A program made the translations under genes and the position numbers. 8,621 nucleotides of DNA from an uncultured Pelagibacteraceae bacterium (GTDB lineage: Bacteria > Pseudomonadota > Alphaproteobacteria > Pelagibacterales > Pelagibacteraceae): assembly GCA_902536205.1 (NCBI GenBank), contig CACAWM010000023.1, forward strand, positions 1 to 8,621. Reading direction: 5' to 3'. Below are positions 1-7,876 of this stretch, piece after piece. Each line of letters begins with the position of its first letter. Within the stretch, counting starts at the first letter, position 1. Under the pieces are notes generated by a model. It saw nothing but the letters and a program-made list of their open reading frames with translations, was not told the DNA's origin and did no database searches.

Positions 1-2524
1 TCTTCTCAGGTATGAAGATGATGTGACTGTAGATAAAAAACAAATACTAGCTTTAAAAGATTGGCTTAAAAACAAAAAATCAAACACTGAAATAGCTTAC
101 AGACCTGCTCGTACTTTACTGCAAGATTATACCGGAATCCCAGCAATTGCAGACCTTGCAGCAATGAGAGATGCTGTAAAAGATAAAAATAAAAATCCAG
201 ATAAGATAAATCCATTATCTACTGTTGATTTAGTAATAGATCACTCTGTGATGGTAGATGAATATGCTTCAGGAAAATCTTTTAATCAAAATGTTGAAAG
301 AGAATTTTCAAGAAACGGCGAACGATACTCATTTTTAAAGTGGGGACAAAAAGCATTTGATAACTTTAGGGTTGTACCTCCTGGAACAGGGATTTGTCAC
401 CAAGTAAATTTAGAATACTTATCTAAAGTTGTTTGGTCGTCAAAAAGTGGAAATGATTTATATGCTTATCCAGATACTTTAGTTGGAACTGATAGTCATA
501 CTACTATGGTAAATGGTTTATCTGTTTTAGGTTGGGGTGTTGGTGGAATAGAAGCAGAGGCTGCAATGTTAGGCCAGCCTATTTCAATGTTAATTCCAGA
601 AGTTATTGGAGTTGAACTTAAAGGAAAATTAAAAGAAGGAACAACTGCAACAGACTTAGTTTTAATTATTGTTGAAATGCTTAGAAAAAAAGGTGTGGTT
701 GGAAAATTTGTAGAATTTTATGGTGAAGGTTTAAAAAATTTAACTTTGGCTGATAGAGCAACGATTGCAAACATGGCTCCTGAATATGGAGCTACATGTG
801 GTTTCTTCCCAGTAGATGATGAAACTCTTAAATATTTAAAATTATCTGGAAGAGATAAAGCGACAATTGACTTGGTAGAGAAATACTCCAAAGAGCAAGG
901 ACTTTGGGCAAGCAATGATGTTGTGTTTACCGATACTCTGTCATTAGATGTTAGCAGTGTAGTAACAAGCATTTCTGGACCTAAACGACCACAGGATAAA
1001 GTTTTACTTACAGAAGCCTCAACTGCTTTTGCAAAAGTTTATAAAGAAAATGCAAAGAGAGATAAGGCTATCGAAGCCAAAGTTGAAGGTGCTGACTTTA
1101 ATGTTAAAGATGGTGATATTGTAATTGCTGCAATAACATCTTGCACAAATACTTCTAACCCAAGTGTAATGATTGGTGCAGGTCTTTTAGCGAAGAAAGC
1201 TCATGAAAAAGGACTAAAAGTTAAACCATGGGTAAAAACCTCTCTAGCCCCTGGTTCGCAAGTTGTTACTGATTATTTAGAAAAAGCAGGTTTAAATAAA
1301 TATTTAGATGAACTTGGTTTTAATTTAGTTGGTTATGGCTGCACTACTTGTATTGGTAATTCTGGACCTTTAAATCAAAATATATCGGATGCTATAAATA
1401 AAAATGATCTTTACGCTGTTTCAGTTTTATCTGGAAATAGAAATTTTGAAGGAAGAATTAACCCAGATGTAAAAGCTAATTACTTAGCTTCACCTCCATT
1501 GGTTGTTGCTTATGCTTTAGCAGGAAACATGAATTTTGATATGTATAAGTCTGCTCTTGGAAAAGATAAAGATGGCAAAAATGTTTTCTTAAAAGATATT
1601 TGGCCTAGCAATAAAGAGATTGAAGATTTAATGTTAAGTTCTTTAGATGCTGATATGTTTAAACAAAGATATTCAAATGTTTCAGAAGGACCCAAAGAAT
1701 GGCAAGCCATTAACACAACAGATAGTGATATTTATAACTGGGAAGCAAATTCTACTTACGTAAAAAGACCACCATTTTTTGATAATTTGCCTGATCAACC
1801 AGAAGGCTTTAAACCCATTAATGATGCTAGAATTCTTTTATTATTAGCTGACTCAGTAACAACGGATCATATTTCACCAGCAGGAAGTATCAAAAAAGAA
1901 AGTCCAACGGGTGATTATTTTATGAAGCATCAAATACAACAAAAAGATTTTAATTCATATGGTGCGAGAAGAGGAAACCATGAAGTAATGATGAGAGGAA
2001 CTTTTGGAAATATTAAAATAAGAAATGAAATGGCACCGGGTACCGAAGGTGGATTCACAACGTTACAGCCAGATGGAAAAGTGATGAGCGTTTATGAAGC
2101 TGCAATGGAATACAAAAAAAGAAATAATGATTTAGTTGTAATAGCCGGTAAAGAATACGGAACAGGTTCATCCAGAGATTGGGCAGCTAAAGGAACTAAA
2201 CTTTTAGGAATTAAAGCCGTTTTAGCAGAGAGTTTTGAGAGAATTCATAGATCAAATTTAATTGGAATGGGAGTTTTACCACTTCAATTTAAAGAAGGTT
2301 TTGACCGTAAAATATTAAATATTACTGGAGCAGAATTAGTTTCAGTTATTAATATTGATAAAGGTGTTAAACCTAGACAAGAAGTAACTTGTGAAATTAA
2401 ATATCAAGACGGAACTAGTAAAAAAATTCAAATGCTTTGTAGAATTGATACTGCTAATGAAGTTGAGTACTACAAAAATGGAGGAATTTTGCAGTATGTT
2501 TTAAGAAATATGCTTGCCAACTAG
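1..2524 (+). CDS. acnA: Aconitate hydratase AcnA (5'-truncated by window edge)
   Basis: Cytosolic [4Fe-4S] aconitase that interconverts citrate and isocitrate in the TCA cycle; enzymes of this family can also hydrate 2-methyl-cis-aconitate. The frame is open to the left edge: the codons before the GTG at 23 read LLRYEDD, a conserved AcnA/IRP1 stretch, so GTG 23 is an internal valine and the true start lies outside. Counting from that valine, the cluster cysteines are Cys374 (SCTNTSNPS), Cys440 and Cys443 (GYGCTTCIGNSGPL). The 66- and 3-residue spacings match the AcnA/IRP1 pattern and imply that about 55 residues are missing, for a full length near 890. TDSHTTMVNGL and GWGVGGIEAEAAMLGQP are typical of AcnA. 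The C-terminal swivel domain has DSVTTDHISPAGS, RRGNHEVMMRGTFGN and the active-site YGTGSSRDWAAKG. The match is to AcnA/IRP1 rather than AcnB. AcnD is a related alternative, but the motifs favour AcnA. The TAG stop directly abuts the prpD start. Confidence 0.97.
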   Translation, partial: LLRYEDDVTVDKKQILALKDWLKNKKSNTEIAYRPARTLLQDYTGIPAIADLAAMRDAVKDKNKNPDKINPLSTVDLVIDHSVMVDEYASGKSFNQNVEREFSRNGERYSFLKWGQKAFDNFRVVPPGTGICHQVNLEYLSKVVWSSKSGNDLYAYPDTLVGTDSHTTMVNGLSVLGWGVGGIEAEAAMLGQPISMLIPEVIGVELKGKLKEGTTATDLVLIIVEMLRKKGVVGKFVEFYGEGLKNLTLADRATIANMAPEYGATCGFFPVDDETLKYLKLSGRDKATIDLVEKYSKEQGLWASNDVVFTDTLSLDVSSVVTSISGPKRPQDKVLLTEASTAFAKVYKENAKRDKAIEAKVEGADFNVKDGDIVIAAITSCTNTSNPSVMIGAGLLAKKAHEKGLKVKPWVKTSLAPGSQVVTDYLEKAGLNKYLDELGFNLVGYGCTTCIGNSGPLNQNISDAINKNDLYAVSVLSGNRNFEGRINPDVKANYLASPPLVVAYALAGNMNFDMYKSALGKDKDGKNVFLKDIWPSNKEIEDLMLSSLDADMFKQRYSNVSEGPKEWQAINTTDSDIYNWEANSTYVKRPPFFDNLPDQPEGFKPINDARILLLLADSVTTDHISPAGSIKKESPTGDYFMKHQIQQKDFNSYGARRGNHEVMMRGTFGNIKIRNEMAPGTEGGFTTLQPDGKVMSVYEAAMEYKKRNNDLVVIAGKEYGTGSSRDWAAKGTKLLGIKAVLAESFERIHRSNLIGMGVLPLQFKEGFDRKILNITGAELVSVINIDKGVKPRQEVTCEIKYQDGTSKKIQMLCRIDTANEVEYYKNGGILQYVLRNMLAN

Positions 2525-4030
2525 ATGAGAGATATAAAAGTAAAAGTTCATCCATCAAAATCAAATCTAAAAAAAGAAGATCAATTAGCCTGGAAAATAG
2601 CAGAAATAGCATCAGATAAAGCAAAAATTGATAAAGATGCGGTCGATATGGTTATCAATAGAATAATTGATAATGCTTCAGTTGCTATCGCTTCGTTTAA
2701 TAGAAGGCCCGTTGTTTCAGCAAGAGCTATGGCATTAGCTCACTCTAGGAAATCAGGAGCAACTGTCTTTGGTTTAAACCCAAAAATTAAAGTGGATTGT
2801 GAATGGGCTGCATGGGCCAACGGAACTGCTGTTAGAGAACTAGATTATCACGATACTTTTTTAGCAGCGGATTATAGTCATCCAGGTGATAATATCCCTG
2901 CAATCCTAGCAGTTGCACAACAAAAAGGATGTAATGGTAAAGATTTAATTAAAGGAATACTTACAGGTTACGAGGTGCAAGTTAATTTAGTTAAAGGTAT
3001 TTGCTTACATGAACATAAAATTGATCATATAGCTCACTTAGGTCCAAGTGTTGCAGCAGGTTTAGGAAGTTTATTGAATTTAAAAACTGATCTGATTTAT
3101 CAATCTATTCAACAAGCATTACATATCACTGTTTCAACAAGACAATCTAGAAAAGGAGAAATCTCTAGCTGGAAAGCTTTTGCTCCAGCGCATGCTGGTA
3201 AACTTGCAATAGAGGCAGTAGATAGATGTATGAGAGGCGAGGGTGCGCCATCACCAATTTACGAGGGAGAAGATAGTGTTATTGCTTATGTTTTATCAGG
3301 ACCAGATAAAGAATATATAGTGCCATTACCAAATATTAATGAGCCTAAAAAAGCAATTCTTGAAACTTATACAAAAGAACACTCAGCAGAGTATCAATCC
3401 CAAGCTTTAATTGATTTAGCTAGAAGCTTACATAAAAAGATTTCTAATATTAGTGACATTGATAATATTGTAATTGAAACAAGTCATCATACTCACTACG
3501 TAATTGGTACCGGAGCAAACGACCCTCAAAAAATGGATCCAAAAGCGAGCAGAGAAACTTTAGATCATTCTATAATGTATATTTTCGCAGTGGCACTTGA
3601 AGATGGAGCATGGCACCATGTAAAATCCTACACTCCTCAAAGAGCACAAAAAAAAAGCACAGTTGAACTTTGGCAAAAAATTTCAACAAGAGAAGATGTA
3701 AGATGGACAGAAAAATACCACGATCCTAATCCTAAAAATAAATGTTTTGGTGGAAAAGTAATTATAAAAATGAAAGACGGATCTATAATTTCAGAGGAAA
3801 TTAATGTTGCTGATGCTCATCCAGCAGGCAAAAGACCTTTCTCACGAAAAGAGTATATTAATAAATTCATAACTTTAACCGATGGTATCATTTCTAAAAA
3901 GGAGTCAGATCGATTTTTAATATGTGTGCAAAATCTTCCTAAATTAAAAACCAAAGATCTAATGGGTTTAAATATTGAGGTTAAAAGTTCAATAAAAAGT
4001 AGATCTAAAAATAGTAAAGGTATTTTCTAA
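2525..4030 (+). CDS. prpD: MmgE/PrpD family protein, probable 2-methylcitrate dehydratase
   Basis: Probable PrpD, which dehydrates 2-methylcitrate to 2-methyl-cis-aconitate in the methylcitrate cycle of propionyl-CoA degradation in the cytoplasm. The protein has 501 residues, close to the usual 480-505. The N-terminal all-helical MmgE/PrpD domain (about 20-275) contains [20 protein letters not shown] (93-112), then the signature [10 protein letters not shown] (114-123), and [11 protein letters not shown] (215-225). The C-terminal domain (about 280-480) contains the EHSAEYQSQ segment (285-293) and ends in a basic tail. From memory, the N-terminus (LAWKIAE, then [12 protein letters not shown] and RRPVVSAR) resembles the roughly 500-residue PrpD type known from actinobacteria more than E. 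coli PrpD. The superfamily also holds cis-aconitate decarboxylase and iminodisuccinate epimerase, so the substrate is inferred. No Shine-Dalgarno is seen and the ATG follows the acnA TAG directly, so translation probably depends on terminating acnA ribosomes. prpB, prpC and prpE are not in this window. Confidence 0.9.
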   Translation: MRDIKVKVHPSKSNLKKEDQLAWKIAEIASDKAKIDKDAVDMVINRIIDNASVAIASFNRRPVVSARAMALAHSRKSGATVFGLNPKIKVDCEWAAWANGTAVRELDYHDTFLAADYSHPGDNIPAILAVAQQKGCNGKDLIKGILTGYEVQVNLVKGICLHEHKIDHIAHLGPSVAAGLGSLLNLKTDLIYQSIQQALHITVSTRQSRKGEISSWKAFAPAHAGKLAIEAVDRCMRGEGAPSPIYEGEDSVIAYVLSGPDKEYIVPLPNINEPKKAILETYTKEHSAEYQSQALIDLARSLHKKISNISDIDNIVIETSHHTHYVIGTGANDPQKMDPKASRETLDHSIMYIFAVALEDGAWHHVKSYTPQRAQKKSTVELWQKISTREDVRWTEKYHDPNPKNKCFGGKVIIKMKDGSIISEEINVADAHPAGKRPFSRKEYINKFITLTDGIISKKESDRFLICVQNLPKLKTKDLMGLNIEVKSSIKSRSKNSKGIF

Positions 4031-4046
4031 TTATTTTATTTTTTTT
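4008..4046 (+). terminator. Weak terminator-like hairpin and T-tract at the end of prpD
   Basis: AAAATA (4008-4013) and TATTTT (4021-4026) can pair around a 7-base loop. A T-rich run follows, with eight consecutive T near 4039-4046. The stem is only A-T pairs and lies inside the last prpD codons, so it would be weak. It sits where two convergent transcripts must end with no intergenic space, which is the main reason to list it. Confidence 0.25.
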
Positions 4047-4993
4047 GCAAGATCATTAGCGCTTAGCCAGGCATTTTCAACTTTCGGCCCATTGAACCAA
4101 TCTCCACAAACACCCAAATTAATTTTTTTATTCCAAATACTTAAGTATGGAGTTTTTTCATAATTATATGAATACTTCCAACCATGAATTTTTTTAAAAA
4201 TTATTTTATTCTTTTCTAATCCTGTTAATTTTACAAAACGTTTAATTAATTGATTCATAATTGATTTATCAGTTTTGTATTTGTTAATAGTTTTTTTTGA
4301 CCATTTAAGCGTAGCTTGAAGAGTCCATAAATTAATATTCGATTTAAATCTTTTTTTACTGTTTTCATTAGCAGCCCAAGCTAAAACTTCATCATTAAAT
4401 TTTATCGAGCTAATAGGAAGGTTTTTTTGTTTCTTTAAGGCAAGCATTACAGTAATATTCGGTTGCATTTGCACTTTTAAGTTTAAAATTTTTTTATCTA
4501 GGTATTTTTTTGCTAATTTTTTTAACTGTGGAAACGGACAAGTTATTATTAATGATTTAAAATGATGTTTTGATTTATTATTTAGAGTAACCTCCCAATA
4601 GTTTTTATTAAATCTAATCTTAGTTATTGGTGAGGCAAAAGACTGCTTGATACCTTTAAGATTATATTTAACTAAATCATTGTTAGCTTTTTTTCCAATA
4701 TATCTAACTAAAAGAGGTTTTTTTTCAAAAGTAAAATCAAGATGATTTTCATTCCAAGTTTTAAGAGTTTTATTTTTACATAGTTTTTTTGTAAACTTTA
4801 AAAATTGTTTTGATTTTGGAGAAATATATTGAACTCCATGATCAAAACTCAAATTACCCTTAAATCTCTTATTTGAAGATCTACCACCTGGACCTCTTGC
4901 TTTATCAAAAACTTTAACTGAATATTTTTTAGATAATAAATTTGCTATTGTAGAGCCAGAGATGCCTGACCCTAAAATACAAAAATCTATCAT
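4031..4993 (-). CDS. Renalase-like NAD(P)/FAD-dependent oxidoreductase
   Basis: Predicted soluble flavoprotein of the amine-oxidase/renalase-like group, 320 residues, a normal length for bacterial members. The N-terminal Rossmann fold has the dinucleotide motif GSGISG (8-13), an acidic residue ending the second strand (VKVFD, Asp30), and the FAD-binding KARGPGGRSS (31-40), followed by SFDHGVQYIS. The C-terminal FAD motif NLGVCGDWFNGPKVENAWLSA (292-312) is the family's usual GDW...EnAWlSG block, with Ala in place of the common Gly. Characterised bacterial renalases oxidise aberrant dihydro-NAD(P) isomers; whether this protein does so is unknown. The central substrate region is lysine-rich and less conserved by eye. 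The ATG overlaps the terC stop by four bases (ATGA) with no Shine-Dalgarno, which points to translational coupling to terC. The stop codon touches the prpD stop on the opposite strand. The family call is firm and the substrate is not. Confidence 0.85.
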   Translation of the reverse strand: MIDFCILGSGISGSTIANLLSKKYSVKVFDKARGPGGRSSNKRFKGNLSFDHGVQYISPKSKQFLKFTKKLCKNKTLKTWNENHLDFTFEKKPLLVRYIGKKANNDLVKYNLKGIKQSFASPITKIRFNKNYWEVTLNNKSKHHFKSLIITCPFPQLKKLAKKYLDKKILNLKVQMQPNITVMLALKKQKNLPISSIKFNDEVLAWAANENSKKRFKSNINLWTLQATLKWSKKTINKYKTDKSIMNQLIKRFVKLTGLEKNKIIFKKIHGWKYSYNYEKTPYLSIWNKKINLGVCGDWFNGPKVENAWLSANDLAKKIK

Positions 4994-5610
4994 ATCGCAA
5001 TTAAGAATTTGTATTTTTCATTAATTGAAAGAACTTCGTAATTAACCAATCCACCTATTATCAATTGCAGAGCGATTATCAAAATTACCGCTAAGCCTAA
5101 ATAACCAAGCCATTTGTGTTTTTTGATATAATCTGCAAAGTAACTGGCTAAAGTGGCTATTAAGAATACTGATAACAATAAACCAATTACCATTATATGA
5201 AAATTACCTTTTGAAGCTGCAACTACAGCAATAACATTATCGAAACTTAAAGTTAAATCAGCAACTAAAACTTGGTAAACACCAGCAAAAAAAGTTGTTG
5301 TTTCTTTAGATTTTAATTGTGGAGACCTAATTTTATTTTGACCGAAAAAATCTTGTCTTAAATTATTTATAACCCAGAGAAGCGCTATTCCACCTAAAAT
5401 TTTAACCCAAGCAAACTCAAAAATAAAGTTTGCGCCAGTTGCAAAAAAAATCCTAAATATAAAAGCAGCTGCTACTCCCCACGCAATAATTTTTTTTCTA
5501 TTATTTGGTGCAAAGTTTGCAGCAATAATACCTATTATGATGGCATTATCTGCTGACATAACTATGTTTATGATAAGAATTTGAGAAGTGATTATAAATT
5601 GTTCTAACAT
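4990..5610 (-). CDS. TerC/YjbE-family integral membrane protein, probable metal (Mn2+) exporter
   Basis: Inner-membrane protein of the TerC family (YjbE-like branch), 206 residues, full length for this branch. It has two symmetry-related halves, each with the family's Asp-Asn signature inside a membrane helix: SADNA (Asp21-Asn22) in TM1 and SFDNV (Asp124-Asn125) in about TM4. Hydrophobic segments lie at about 5-30, 42-62, 66-83, 107-132, 137-158 and 168-190, with a polar loop at 84-106. Family members such as Alx, MeeF/MeeY and YkoY are linked to manganese export or metal loading of exported proteins, so Mn2+ transport is inferred from the family. It is the first gene of a two-gene minus-strand unit with the flavoprotein. 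The start ATG has only a faint purine stretch (TAAGAAA) upstream, and transcription must begin in the 59-base gap shared with the MATE gene. Confidence 0.9.
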   Translation of the reverse strand: MLEQFIITSQILIINIVMSADNAIIIGIIAANFAPNNRKKIIAWGVAAAFIFRIFFATGANFIFEFAWVKILGGIALLWVINNLRQDFFGQNKIRSPQLKSKETTTFFAGVYQVLVADLTLSFDNVIAVVAASKGNFHIMVIGLLLSVFLIATLASYFADYIKKHKWLGYLGLAVILIIALQLIIGGLVNYEVLSINEKYKFLIAI

Positions 5611-5669
5611 TTTCTTAGGATTCTATTAATAAATGTATATAAGCATATTTTAAAATTTTAAAGAAAAAA
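5611..5669. promoter_or_regulatory. Divergent intergenic region with probable back-to-back promoters
   Basis: These 59 bases separate two divergent start codons and must hold the promoters of both pairs unless these lie inside the coding sequences. The sequence is almost entirely A/T. TATATAAG (5636-5643) is a -10-like candidate that reads in either direction. A perfect 14-base palindrome, TTTAAAATTTTAAA, spans 5649-5662, just before the MATE start, and could be an operator or simply AT-rich chance. No clear -35 box or Shine-Dalgarno is visible; only AAAGAAAAAA precedes the MATE ATG. The gap is too short for a typical riboswitch. Confidence 0.35.
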
Positions 5670-6995
5670 ATGAAATTGATAAAATTTTCGTCAAAATTTT
5701 CGAAAAAACAAATTATATTGTTGTCCATTCCAGTTTTTTTTTCAAACTTAGCTATTCCTTTAGTTGGGATTGTGGATACCGGATTAATGGGAAATCTTGG
5801 AGAAACAAAATATTTAGCTGCAACGAGCATCGCTACATCAGTAATGACTATGGTTATTTGGAGCTTTGGCTTCTTAAGAATGGGCACTGTTGGAATTGTT
5901 TCTCAAGCTTACGGTAGAGGTGATTATAGAGAAATTGTAAAAACAATATTAAGAAATTTTATAATTGCTATGGTAATAGCCTCAGTAATTATAATTATAA
6001 AACCTTTAATAAACATTTCTATTCAACATTTTTTTAATACATCTTTAGAAACACAAAATTTAATTAATACTTATTTAAATGTCAGAGTTTTTTCAGTCCC
6101 TGCAGAATTAGCAATCTATATTTTGGTTGGATTTTATCTCGGAATACAAAAAACTAAAATATCTAGCTTCATTATCGTAACTTTATCTATTTTGAATATA
6201 GTTTTTAGCTCTGTTTTAGTTTTATCTTACAACTTAGATGTATTCGGCGTTGCTCTCGGTACATTATTCGCGAGTTTCATAACAGTAATAATTTTTGGTT
6301 TTTTTACTTATCAATTTATAATTAAAAAATTTAAATTAATACCTAGATTTGAAAAAATTATAATTAAATCAAAGCTATTGAAATTATTTAATATCAATTT
6401 AGACATTTTTTTTAGAACTTTGTTTTTAACTTTTTCATTTTTATGGGTTACATATTTAAGTTCAAAATTTGGAGAAGATTATTTAGCTGTAAATACTATA
6501 TTAATGCAGTTTATAATTTTAGCTGCTTTCTTTTTAGATGCTTATGCTTTTTCTACAGAAGGTATAGTGGGTTTTACTATTGGTAGAAAAAACAAAAACT
6601 CTTTTTTATCTGTTGTAAAAAATTCTATTCAAATTAGTTTTATTACTGCATTAATAGTATCTTTGTTTTATTTAATTTTTTTTAAGCAAATAATAAACAT
6701 TATTACTGACATAGAGATTTTAAGATTCATATCTTATAAACACTTTATATGGGTGCTTGTAATACCTCCTATTGCATCTTTTTGCTATCAACTCGATGGT
6801 ATTTTTATTGGTGCCTCACAAACAAAAGAGATGAGAAATGCTATGATTATTTCTGTTGCAAGTTTTATCATTATATCTATCTATCTAACTAAATATTTAG
6901 ATAATCACGGATTATGGTTTTCCCTAATGTGCTTTATGATATTTAGATCTTTAACGTTAAAATTTTATTTTAATAAGATATTAAGAAAGTTTTAA
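5670..6995 (+). CDS. MATE family efflux transporter (DinF-like)
   Basis: Inner-membrane cation-coupled antiporter of the MATE family, 441 residues, typical length, with about 12 hydrophobic helices in two lobes. The N-terminus, with a basic stretch then SIPVFFSNLAIPLVGIVDTG (19-38) and LMGNLG, resembles the DinF branch. Asp36 in the VDTGLMG segment of TM1 occupies the place of the Asp that is important in DinF-type and archaeal MATEs. The second lobe begins near residue 230 (LNINLDIFFRTLFLTFSF) and contains FFLDAYAFSTEGIVGFTIGR, the DinF-like helix 7-8 region. Substrates cannot be read from the sequence; family members export drugs, organic cations or metabolites. The ATG at 5670 gives the expected N-terminus. 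The stop TAA is immediately followed by the start of the next transporter gene, so the two are probably co-transcribed from the 5611-5669 gap. Confidence 0.92.
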   Translation: MKLIKFSSKFSKKQIILLSIPVFFSNLAIPLVGIVDTGLMGNLGETKYLAATSIATSVMTMVIWSFGFLRMGTVGIVSQAYGRGDYREIVKTILRNFIIAMVIASVIIIIKPLINISIQHFFNTSLETQNLINTYLNVRVFSVPAELAIYILVGFYLGIQKTKISSFIIVTLSILNIVFSSVLVLSYNLDVFGVALGTLFASFITVIIFGFFTYQFIIKKFKLIPRFEKIIIKSKLLKLFNINLDIFFRTLFLTFSFLWVTYLSSKFGEDYLAVNTILMQFIILAAFFLDAYAFSTEGIVGFTIGRKNKNSFLSVVKNSIQISFITALIVSLFYLIFFKQIINIITDIEILRFISYKHFIWVLVIPPIASFCYQLDGIFIGASQTKEMRNAMIISVASFIIISIYLTKYLDNHGLWFSLMCFMIFRSLTLKFYFNKILRKF

Positions 6996-7856
6996 ATGCA
7001 GATTTTCTATAAAATTCCTGGATATATTCTTCTTTTGTTTGGAGGATTTTGTTTAAGCTGGGGAGGTTTTATTGTTAGATCATTTCAAGAAGCTAACGTT
7101 TGGCAAATATTATTTTTAAGATCATTTTTTTTTATAATTGCACTTATTTTATTTTTATCACTTACTTATAAAAACAAAGTAATTAAAGTAATCAAGGACT
7201 CAGGAGTACCAGGGATATTAGGAGGTTTTGTAATGTCTTTTAGCTTTGTTGCTTTTATTATCGCAATGAATAATACGACAGTAGCTAATGTTGTATTCAT
7301 TATTAGTACTCAGACAATGTTTTTAGCAATTTTTGGATTTTTTTATCTTAAAGAAAAAGTTTCTTTAATTGGATCATCTTCAATTTTTTTAGCTATGAGT
7401 GGAATCCTAATAATGGTTGGAGACTCAATCTCAACAGGATCTTTATTTGGCAATCTAGTAGCACTTGTTATTCCGATTAATTTTGCAATATACGTAATGA
7501 TTATTAGAAAAAATTCTAATTTAGATATGGTCCCAGCAATGCTTTACTCTGGAATTTTTAGTTTAATTTATGGTGCTATATTATCTAAATCTTTTGAATT
7601 TACTTCACATGATCTTTTAATGGGGTTTTTATTAGGTGTACCCCAATTAGCACTAGGATTTATATGTATTACCATTGGTTCAAGAACAACGGCTTCAGCC
7701 ACAGTAGGTTTGCTTATGTTAATGGAGACTTTATGTGGACCTTTATGGGTCTGGTTCTTTTTAAATGAAATTCCTCCAATAAGTGTATTTATAGGTGGAG
7801 CGGTCATCATTTCTGCAATAATATTGAAGAGTTTTGATAAAAAAAAAATAGTTTAA
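6996..7856 (+). CDS. EamA/DMT-superfamily transporter (10 TM)
   Basis: Inner-membrane drug/metabolite transporter, 286 residues, standard for the two-domain EamA family with about ten helices. The first EamA repeat covers about 10-141 and ends in FFYLKEK (115-121) plus a following helix (IFLAMSGILIMVGD). The second covers about 150-277 and carries the matching WFFLNEIPP (253-261) before its last helix. These paired (L-x-E) segments ahead of each repeat's final helix are the family's hallmark. The N-terminal CLSWGGFIVRSF and LFLRSFF agree with the family pattern. The substrate is unknown; relatives export amino acids, nucleosides or other metabolites. The ATG directly abuts the MATE TAA, and a purine stretch AAGAAAG (6983-6989) six bases upstream could act as a weak ribosome-binding site. 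The C-terminus ends in a lysine run encoded by ten consecutive A (7839-7848). Confidence 0.92.
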   Translation: MQIFYKIPGYILLLFGGFCLSWGGFIVRSFQEANVWQILFLRSFFFIIALILFLSLTYKNKVIKVIKDSGVPGILGGFVMSFSFVAFIIAMNNTTVANVVFIISTQTMFLAIFGFFYLKEKVSLIGSSSIFLAMSGILIMVGDSISTGSLFGNLVALVIPINFAIYVMIIRKNSNLDMVPAMLYSGIFSLIYGAILSKSFEFTSHDLLMGFLLGVPQLALGFICITIGSRTTASATVGLLMLMETLCGPLWVWFFLNEIPPISVFIGGAVIISAIILKSFDKKKIV

Positions 7857-7876
7857 TCATATTTTTTAATTGAAGC

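Noticed and set aside
23..25. GTG as the start codon of the aconitase gene
   Set aside because: The frame continues to the left edge with LLRYEDD, which is conserved AcnA sequence, and about 55 further N-terminal residues are missing relative to the family.
718..972. Open frame on the minus strand inside acnA
   Set aside because: It is antisense to a well-conserved aconitase region, shows no recognisable domain and has no start signal; a composition shadow.
1510..1716. Open frame on the minus strand inside acnA
   Set aside because: Antisense to acnA with no domain; a shadow of the real gene.
1..2524. AcnD (Fe/S-dependent 2-methylcitrate dehydratase) instead of AcnA, suggested by the neighbouring prp gene
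   Set aside because: Residue spacing and motifs (ANMAPEYGATCGFFP, GWGVGGIEAEAAM) match AcnA/IRP1, no prpF neighbour is seen, and a PrpD would make AcnD redundant.
4031..5610. A novel defence or mobile system on the minus strand
   Set aside because: Both genes belong to widespread housekeeping-type families, with no nuclease, integrase, repeats or attachment sites nearby.
5611..5669. Mn2+-sensing (yybP-ykoY) riboswitch upstream of the TerC-family gene
   Set aside because: Such riboswitches often precede TerC-family genes, but 59 AT-only-like bases are too few and lack the conserved GC-containing loops.
5615..5887. Open frame on the minus strand overlapping the MATE start and the divergent gap
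   Set aside because: It would occupy the promoter gap and run antisense to the conserved MATE N-terminus, with no protein features.
7568..7810. Open frame on the minus strand inside the DMT transporter gene
   Set aside because: Antisense to the second EamA repeat with no independent coding evidence.
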